Of a stretch of DNA of 64,000 nt, positions 42,035-51,000 are shown in pieces. Numbering within the stretch: the stretch's first letter is position 1; each line of letters opens with the position of its first letter. This stretch comes from JAGIBJ01 sp047604965 (GTDB lineage: Bacteria; Actinomycetota; Thermoleophilia; Solirubrobacterales; Solirubrobacteraceae): positions 29,969 to 93,968 of the forward strand of contig JASGGQ010000001.1 in assembly GCA_047604965.1 (NCBI GenBank), in the 5' to 3' direction. The position numbers and the translations under genes were made by a program. A model generated the notes under the pieces. That model did no database searches, was not told where the DNA came from, and saw only the letters and a program-made list of their open reading frames with translations.

Positions 42035-45000
42035 GCGCGCTGAAGCTCGACAGCTTCGAACGGCTCCCCGGCGCACCCGGCTGGGTCACCCTGCGCCTCG
42101 AAGGACGCTGGAGCGGCGACCTTGAGCAGCTCAGCCCGCCGGAACTGGTCATCGACGACGGCCGCCGGGACTTCGCCTTTCCGCCCGCCTCCGGGGCCGG
42201 CACCGGATTGCCGGTCGCCGGCCAGCGCGTCTGGCGCGTCGCCTTCTCCGTCCCGCAGGACATGCTGGCCTCCGGCAAGCTCGCGTTCGCGGTACGGCTC
42301 GGCAGTGTTGTCGTCGACCTGCCGCGCCCCGCTGAACCGGTCCCGGCCTCGCGGCGCGTCACCGCCTCGGTCGCTCCCGCCACACCGGCAGCTCCCGCAC
42401 GCTTTCCGCCCACTGCGGCCGCTGCCCCGGCCGCCGGGATTGGGGGTGGCGCACAAGCCGAACTGGCGGCGCGTCTTGCGCGCGAACGCGACGCGCGGCG
42501 CGACGTCGAACGCACGCTGCAAGAGTTGCGCGACCGCGCCGACCGCGACGCCAGCGACGCACGCGAACGGATCGCCGGCTACGAACGGCGCCTGACCGAA
42601 CTCCAACGCGACCTGCGCGACGCGCAATCGGGGCTCGTTGACGTCGACCAGATGCGCCGCCAGCTCGCGCGGCTGCCGGAACTCGAAGCGCGCGCCGTTG
42701 CTGCCGAACGCGCCCTGGAGATCGCGCGCGACGGCCTGACCGCCGCCGAAGAAGCCGGTCGCAAAGCCCAGCGCGACGTCGCGCACGCCGAAGAGCTCGC
42801 CGCACAAGCCGCTCGCGACCGCGACGCAGCGATCGAACGCGCGAACGCCGCGACCCGCGCCGAAGAAGCCGCGCACGAACAGGAACGCACGGCACGCGGC
42901 ACCGCCGCCGAACTTCAGCGCGCCGTCGCGCAACGCGACGAGCAGCTCGCGAGCCTGGAAGCCCGCGCGCTGCACGCCGAACAGGCCGGCGCGCAAGCCA
43001 GCGACGAACTCGCGCGCCTGCGTGACGAACTCGAACAAGCCGGACGCGACGCGCTGGCCTGGAGCGCCGCGCGCAGCGAACTCGAAAGCGACCGCGAGCT
43101 GCTGCAAGCCGAACTCGACGCGCTCCGTGCCCAGGCCGCGCAAGCCGCCGACGAGCTGGAAACGGTGCAGGCGGCGCTCGCCGCCGAGCAGGCGGGCCGC
43201 AGCGAAGAAGCGCAGGAGCTGCGCGCCAAACTCGCTGCCGCCGAAGCAGAACGCGACACGCTCGTTGAGCAGGCGCACAACGCGAGCGCCGACGCCGCCG
43301 CACTGCGAGACGACCGCGACCGCGAAATCGAGCATGCGCGCATCCGCGAAGCCGAACTGGGCGGCGAATTGGAAGCACTGCGCGAAACCGCGGCCCGAAG
43401 CGACGAGCAACGCGCCCGCCAAGGCGCCGAACTCGCGCGCCTCAAAGGCCAACTCGACGAGGCGCTCGAACAACTACGCGCCGCCGTTGCCGCCAGCGAA
43501 GCGGCCGACGCGCAACGCGAACAGGCAGTGCGCGACCGCGCCCAGGCGCTCACCGAACTCGAACTCGCGCAGGAGTCGCAAAGCGTGCAGGTGCGCGACC
43601 TGCGCGCCGAACTGGACCGCCGAAGCCGCGAACTGGCGGAGCTGCGGGCCGAACTCGACGCCGAACGCACCGCCCAGGAAGAACAAGCGTCGCGGCTCGC
43701 GAGCCAGCTCGCCGCTCGCGAACAGCTCCAAACGCAGCTCGCCGCGCAGCGCGACGAAATCAGCACCCTGCAAACGGAGATCGAAGCGATCACCACGCGC
43801 CGCCTCCAGCTCAGCGGCGAACGCGAAGAGCTGCTCGACCGGCTCGGTACCGCCGAAGCGACCGTCCAGCGCCTGACCGACGAACTCGATCATGCCGCCG
43901 GCGACGTGGCGCTCGTACGCACCGACCTCGAAGCGCAGCTGCTCGACGCCCGCACGCTTGCCGGCGACGCCCAAGCCGAACGCGACGAGGCACGTCGCGC
44001 GCTTGCCGCGATCAACGCTGAACTCGACGCAGCCCGCGAGCGGCTTGAGCAGCGCGACCGGGTCGCCGATCAGCTCGCTGACGAGGTTGACGAGCTGCGC
44101 CGTCAGCTCGGTGACGCAAACGCCGAACTCCAGCAGCTCACGGAGCGATCCGCCAAGCAGGCCGCCGGCAGCGAAGAGCTGACGGTGCGGCTCGCCGCGC
44201 TTGACGGCGAACTGGCGGAGGCGCGTGGACGCGCCGAAGCGGCCGAGCGGGCACTCGTCGCCCAGCAGCAGGCAGCAGCCGAGTCGCTCGCCGAACTCGA
44301 GCAGCGCATCGCGACCGAACGCGCCGACGCCGATCAGCGCATCGCCGAAGCGACCGGCCAGCTTGATGGCGAACGCGCCGCGCTGGCAGCCGCCACCCAG
44401 GCACTCGCCGAGCTGCGCGCACAGGCCGACGTCGCCGCTGCGGAGGCGACCGACCTGCGCGAAGAGCTGCGCGCACAAGCCGTTGCGCGGCAGGCCGTCG
44501 AAGAGGAAGCGACCGACGCGACCCGCGCGCTGGAGCTCGTGATCCAGCGGCTGCGGGCCGAAACCGAGGCGCGCGTCGCCGAACTGGAAGCCGAGCTGTC
44601 GGCGGCCCGCGAAGCGCGCGACGCCGGTGAGAGCGAAAGCGAGTCGCTGCGGCGCGGCATCGCCGAACGCGAGGCGCGGATCGCGGCGCTCGATGCGGCG
44701 CGGGAAGACGCCACCGAACATGCGCGCGCGCTCGACGCCGAACTGCGTGAGCTGCGCGAACAGGCCGGTGATGTGGCGCGCGCTTTGGAGCAGCTGCACC
44801 TCGAAGAGACGCGCCGGCAGGTCGCCGAGCAGCAGGTCGCCGGGCTCCATCAACAGCTTGCTGAGGCGCTTGAGCAGTTCGAGGCCGAGCTCGGTCGCGC
44901 CAGCGCGCAACAGCAGGAACTCGACGAGGCGCAGCAGCAGGCCGCAGAGCTGCAACGCGAACTCGATCAGGCGCGCGAACACGGTGCGCAGCTCGAACGC

Positions 45001-48000
45001 CAAGTGGAGTTGCTGCGCACCGATGCCGCGCAGGTCGACGCGCTCGAACACGAGTTGGCGCAACTGCGTACCGCTGGCGAAGGACGCGCCGAACAGCTCG
45101 AAGAGGAGCTGCGCGCCGCGCGCGCGCTCGCCGCTGAGCGGGCCGAGGAGCTTGCGCGCGTCAGCCACGATTCGGCCAGTCAACTTGCCGACCTCGAAGC
45201 GCACGCGACCTCGGAGCTGGCCGCGACCCGTGCCCGTGCCAGCGCCGACCTTGAGCAGGCGCGCGCCCGCACCGCCGAACTGGAGCGCGAACTGGCCGAC
45301 GTGCGTGCGTCGCTCGGGGCGCAGCTCGAGCAGGCACGCAGCGAACTCGCCGACCATCAGGAGCGCACGCAAGCACAGCTCGAACGGGTGCGGGCCGAAC
45401 ATGCGGCGGCAGTCGAGCAGCTCGCTGCCGAGCATGACGCGGTCATCGCTCGTCTCCAACGCGACCGCGACGCCGCACTGACGGAGCAGCAGGCCGGCTA
45501 CGAGGCGCAGCTCGCGGAGCGTCGTGACGCGCACGAGACGGCGCTTGCGCAACTCGTGCAGCAGCGTGACGCGCGCGAACGTGAACTCGGCGAGCGCATC
45601 GAAACGCTCGACGCCGAACTTCGCGCCGCGCAGCAAGCTGCCAGCAGCGATGTCGTCACGCTCCGCGCCGAAGCGGCGCAGGAGCTCGAGCGGCAGCGCT
45701 CCGACGAACGGGAGCAGGCGCAGGCACTCCTCGAAGAGGCGCGCGAACTTCACATCGCCGAACTCGCTGCGGCACACGCCGAAGCTGAGGAGTTGCGCGC
45801 GGCGTTGCGTCACGCGCAGGCCGCCGCCGGTGACCGTGAAGCCGAGCTGCGCGCCGAGCTTGAACAGGCGGCGTCCGCGCACGCTGCCGAGCTGGCCGCC
45901 GCGCAACAAGCGGCGCAGGAAGCGCTGGCTCGCAGCGACGCGCAGGCCGAAGTGGCGCTTGCCGAGGCGCGGCTACAACGCGACGAGCGCGTCGAACAGG
46001 TGCAGCTTGAACTGACCGCCGCGCTCGAAGAGGCCCGTGCCGAGGCCGAAGCGGCACTCGCTCGTGCCGAAGCCGAACGCGATGAGGCACGCGACGCGAT
46101 CCCGCAGCTACGCGCAGAGCATGAGGCGGCGCTGCGGGTCGCTGTCGACGCGGTCGAGACGACGCTGCGCGACCGGATCGCCGAACTCGAAGGCGAACTG
46201 GCCGACAGCCGCGAGCAGACCGCCGAGCGGATCGCGGCGCTCCAAGCCGCGCACGACCAGGCGCTCGCCGAAGTTGCCGAGGATGGCCAGCGCCGGCTGC
46301 AACGGCTGCGCGACGATCACGCGCTCGAACTCGAAGCCGAGCAGCAGGCCGCCGCGCAGCTCGTTGCCGAACTGCGCGCGAAATCGTTGGAGTATGAGGC
46401 GCGCGCCGGCGACACCGAACGTCAGCTTGCTGAACTTGCCGACGCCCGCGACGCGCAGCTTGCCGGCGCGCGGGCCGAGCAGGAGCGCGTCGTTGCCGAG
46501 CTACGCGCCTCGCATGCGTTGCGGCTCGATGAGCTCCAGGCCGAGCATGAGGCTGCGCTCGAACGCGAACGTGCGCAGCGGGCAAGCGAAGCGGAGTCGC
46601 TGCAAGCGGCCTGGGCTGAAGAGATCCTCGAACTGCGCGCCGCGCATTCCAGCGATGCGGCGGCGTTGCGCGATGCCGCCGAGGAGGCCGCCGCGCAACT
46701 GGCTGAACTGCGCCGCGAGCATGAGCGCCAGCTCGCTGAACTTGAGCGCCGGCACGAACGAGCATCTGCCGCGCACCAAGCCGCCGTCGATGGGGCCGAC
46801 GAACAGCTGGCGCGGACGGTCGCCGACATCGAAGCGGCGCACCGCGCGCGGCTGGAAGCGGCGACCGTCGCGTGGGACGAGCAGCGCCGCGAGTACGAGC
46901 AGGCGATCGCCGATCTGAACGCCAAGCTCGGCGGCACCGAAGCCGCAGCGGCGCAGGAGTACGTCGCGGTCGTCGAACGACACGAGCAGGCGATCGCCGA
47001 GTTGGTGCGCGCGCACACCGAAGAGCTCGAACTCGCACGCGGCGACGCCGAGCAGGCGCGGATCGATGCAGAAGAGGCGCTCGCCGAACTCCGTCGCGAA
47101 CTGACGCAGCAGGCGGCTCAGGCCGCCGACGAAGCCGCCGAGCGGGCGCAGGCGCGCGAAGCAGAGCTGCACGCACAGCTGGCCGCCGCCCGCGCTGAGG
47201 CGGAGCAGACGCTGACAGCGGTGCGCGCGGAGGCCGAGGAGCAGGTCGCGGCGGTTCGCGCCGAGGCGGCCGAGCAGCTCGCCGAGGCCGAACGTCGGCT
47301 GGCAGCGGAGCGCGAGGAGGCGCAGCAGCAACTCGCCGACGCCGAACGCCGGCTCGCCGCCGCCCGCGATGAGTCGGCCGACCTGCTCGCCGTCGCCCGC
47401 GCCGAAGCCGACGACGCCTTGGCGCAGGCCCGCCGGGAGTTGGAAGAGGAACTGGCGGCAGCGCGAGACAGCGCGGCGCGCGAGCAGCACGCGACGCTTG
47501 CGCAGGCCGAGCGAGAGGTCGCCGACGCGGCGGCCACCGCGCAAGCGCTCGTTGCCGAGGCACAAGCAGCGGCCGCTGCCGATGCGGCCCGCGCCGCCGA
47601 GCACATCGCGCAGCTGCGCGCCGAGCTTGACGCGGCGCGCGCTTCCTCCGAACAGCGCTTCGCGGGCCTCTCGGCTGACGCCGACGCGCGCATCCAGGCG
47701 CTCCAGGCTCAGGCTGACGCGCGCGTGCAGGCGGTGCAAGCTGAGGCCGATGACCGTGCGCAGGCGCTCCAAGCCGAGGCTGACGCGCGCGTTCAGGCGG
47801 TGCAGGATGAGGCGGGCGCAGCACTCGTCGCCGCCGAGGAGCACGCCGCCGCGCAGCTGGCCGCCGCCCAGCAGGCGGCGGCGAGTGAGCTGGCTGCCGC
47901 GCGCGAACAAACCGAACGTGCGCAGGCCGAGCTGGTCGCCGCGCGGCAGGCTGCGGACGAGCAGTTCGCACGGCTGCAAACCGAAGCGCGCGCCGCACAG

Positions 48001-51000
48001 CAGGCTGCCGAAGCACGCCTCGCTGAGACGCGCGCGGACGCCCAGGCCGCAGCCGCAGCGGCAACTGCGGCCGCTGACGCGGCGAGTGCGGAACACGCCG
48101 ACCAGCTGGCCCGAGCGCAGACAGAGCACGCAGCGCAGCTCGCTGCCCTCGTTGCCGAGCATGCATCTCAGTTGGCGGCGCTCGCGGCTGAGCGTGATGA
48201 GCAGTTGGCGGCGCTGACGGCTGAGCGTGATGAGCAGTTGGCGGCGCTCGCGGCTGAGCGTGATGAGCAGTTGGCGGCGCTCGCGGCTGAGCGTGACGAG
48301 CAGCTGGCGGCGCTCGCGGCTGACCATCGAGCGCAGCTTGACGCGGCACGCAGCGAACACGCCGCGCAAGTCGAGGCACTGCAACAGGGTGCCGCCGGAG
48401 AACTGCATGATGTCCGCGCACTCGCGGCGCGTCAGCTCGACGAACTCCGGGCCGAGCACGAGGTGGCGCTGGCCGCGTTGCGCGATGGCGCCGACACGCA
48501 GCTCACCGACGCACTCGCTCAACTCGACGCCGCCCTGGCGCAGGCCCAGCAACAACGCGATGACTTCGACGCCCAGCTCGCCGCGCAGGCCGGCACGCAC
48601 GACGCTCAGCTCGCCGAACTTCAGACGCAACTGCACGCCCGCGACGCCCACCTCGCCGCTGCGTTGCGCGAACGCGACGAGCAGTTCGCGGCGCTCACCG
48701 CCGAACGCGATGAGCAGTTGGCCGCAGTCACCGCCGAACGCGACGAGCAGCTCGCTGACCGTGACGCGCAACTTGCCGCAGTCCAGGCGGAGCGCGACGA
48801 ACGCATCGCCGCGCTGATCGCCGACCGCGACCGGCAGCTCGCTCAGCTCGTCGCCGACCACCACCAGCAGCTCGCCGACGCTGAGGCGCGCCACCAGCAG
48901 CAGCTCGCCGACGCTGAGGCGCGCCACGAGCAGCAGCTCGCCGACGCTGCCGCGCGCCACGAGGCGGCGCTCGCCGACGCCAACGAACGCCACGACGCGC
49001 ACGCTGGCGAACTGGCGCAGCGTCGCGACGGCGACCTCGCCCAGCTCAGCGCGCAGCACGCCGAGCAACTCGACGCGCTGCACCGCGAACGCGAGGCCGA
49101 ACTGGCACGCCACGAGCAGCAGCTCACCGAACTGCGCACCACGCACGACCAGCAGCTCTCCGAACTGCGCACCACGCACGACCAGCAGCTCCAACACCTC
49201 GTCGCCGAACATGCCGAGCAACTCGAGCAGCTGACCCGCATGCACGAGCAGCAGGCGGCTCAGCTGGCCGACGAGAGCGAGCGCGCGCTCGCCGAACTCC
49301 GCGATCAGCTCGAAGCGCAAGGCGCCGGGGCGCTGCACGCGCTGCACCAGGAGCATGCCGAGCAACTCGCGGCGCACACCGCCCGCATCGCCGAACTTCA
49401 GCAGCGCGCCGAGCAGACGCAAGCCGAGCTGGCCGACCGCGCCGAGCAAGTCGCCGCGCTCTCCACGCAACTCGACGACGCACGCACTCAGCTCGCCGCA
49501 ACGCTCGACGAACGCGACGCGCTCTCCGGCAACCTCGAACGCACCCTGCTCAGCCACACCGACGAGCTGGAACAAAGCCAGGCACTCGCCGCCCAGCAGC
49601 TGGCCCGCGTCACCGAACTCCAAGCCGAACTCGAACGCGCCACCGAGGAGATTGCCGCAGCGGCGCGCCAGCGCGACGAAGCGATCCAGGCTGCCGCCGG
49701 CCTCGACACTGACGCTGCCACCCTGCGCGACCAGCTCCACGCGACGCAGGCTGAACTTCAGCGCGCCCAGGACGAGCACCACCAACAGACGACCGCCGCC
49801 GAGATCGCGCGCGCCGAACTTCAGCGCGCCCACGATCGCGAGCTCGCGGCGTTGCGCGCCCAACTCGACGATGCGCAAGAAGCGCACCGCCGCCAGCTGG
49901 CCGCGCGAGACGCCGATGCTCAGGCCCGCGACGAAGCCGCCGCGCTGGAACTCGTGCAGGCCCGCGACGATGCCGACGCCGCGATTGCCGCCGCCAACCA
50001 GCAGGCGGAGTCGGTGATCGCCGCCGCCCGGCAGGCCGCCGATGAACAGCTTGCCGCCGCCGAGGCGCGATACGCCGAACGTGCCGAACGTGCCAGCGCC
50101 GCCCACGCCGAAGAGCTGGCGGCGCTGAAAGCCGAACACGACCACGCACTGCGCCAAGCGCGTCACGCGCAAGAGGTCGAGCAGGCCGATGCGGCGCAGC
50201 GCGTCGCCGACCTTGAGATGCGACTCGCGGCGCTCCAGCTCCAAGCCGACGAAGCGCGCGCCGAAGCGTCGCTGCACGCCGCGCACGTCGAAGCCGCCGC
50301 CGCCCGCCAAGAGCAGCTCGAACAGGAAGCCGCCTCAAGTTTGTTGGCCGTCCGCTCTGAACTCGAAGAGCGCCTGCGGGCCGTGGAGCTCGACCGCGAT
50401 CGCGTCACCGAAGAGTTCGACGCCGCCCGGCAAACGCTGCACGCCCGGCTCGAAGAAAGCCAGGAACTCGCGGCCGCGAACCTCGCACGAGTTGCCGAAC
50501 TGCAAGGCGAACTCGACCGCGCTGCGGCGAACCTCGCCGAACGCGAACTGGCCGTCGACGCCGCGACCGCCACCAACGCCGAGCTCGAGCAAGAGCTCGC
50601 CGAGCTGCGGGCGCGTCACGCCGAACTGGCGTCCAGCGCCGACCAGCTGCGGCGCCAAAGCATGACCGAACGAGCCGAACTTGAAGCGTTGATCGAGCGC
50701 AGTGCCGTCGAGCATCGACAGCGCATCGCCGACCTCGAACAGGCGCACACGGCGCGCGTTGCCGAAGTGATCGCCGAACTCGACGAGCTCCGCGAACGCG
50801 GCCAGCATGAGCTGCGCGAACGACTCGCTGAGCAACGCGCCGAATTCGACGAACGCAGCGAAGCGCAGGCGCTGGCAGCAGCCGAGGCACTGGCTGATGT
50901 GCAGCGTGAGGCCGAACGGCGCCGCGTCGATGAACTTGCCGAACTACGCGCCACGCTTGACGCCGAACATCAACGCCGCATCGAAACGCTGATCGATCAG

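Noticed and set aside
48151..49209. 33-bp repeats as a CRISPR-like or tandem non-coding array
   Set aside because: The repeats are contiguous without spacers, stay in frame with the coiled-coil gene, and encode exact 11-residue units. They are coding repeats.
46501..50310. Long minus-strand open frame (about 1269 residues) inside the giant coiled-coil gene
   Set aside because: It is a mirror of the biased plus-strand codons: Gly/Arg/Leu-rich with no domain, lying wholly antisense to a convincing gene. Similar antisense frames at 43474-45909 and 45656-48421 are rejected for the same reason.
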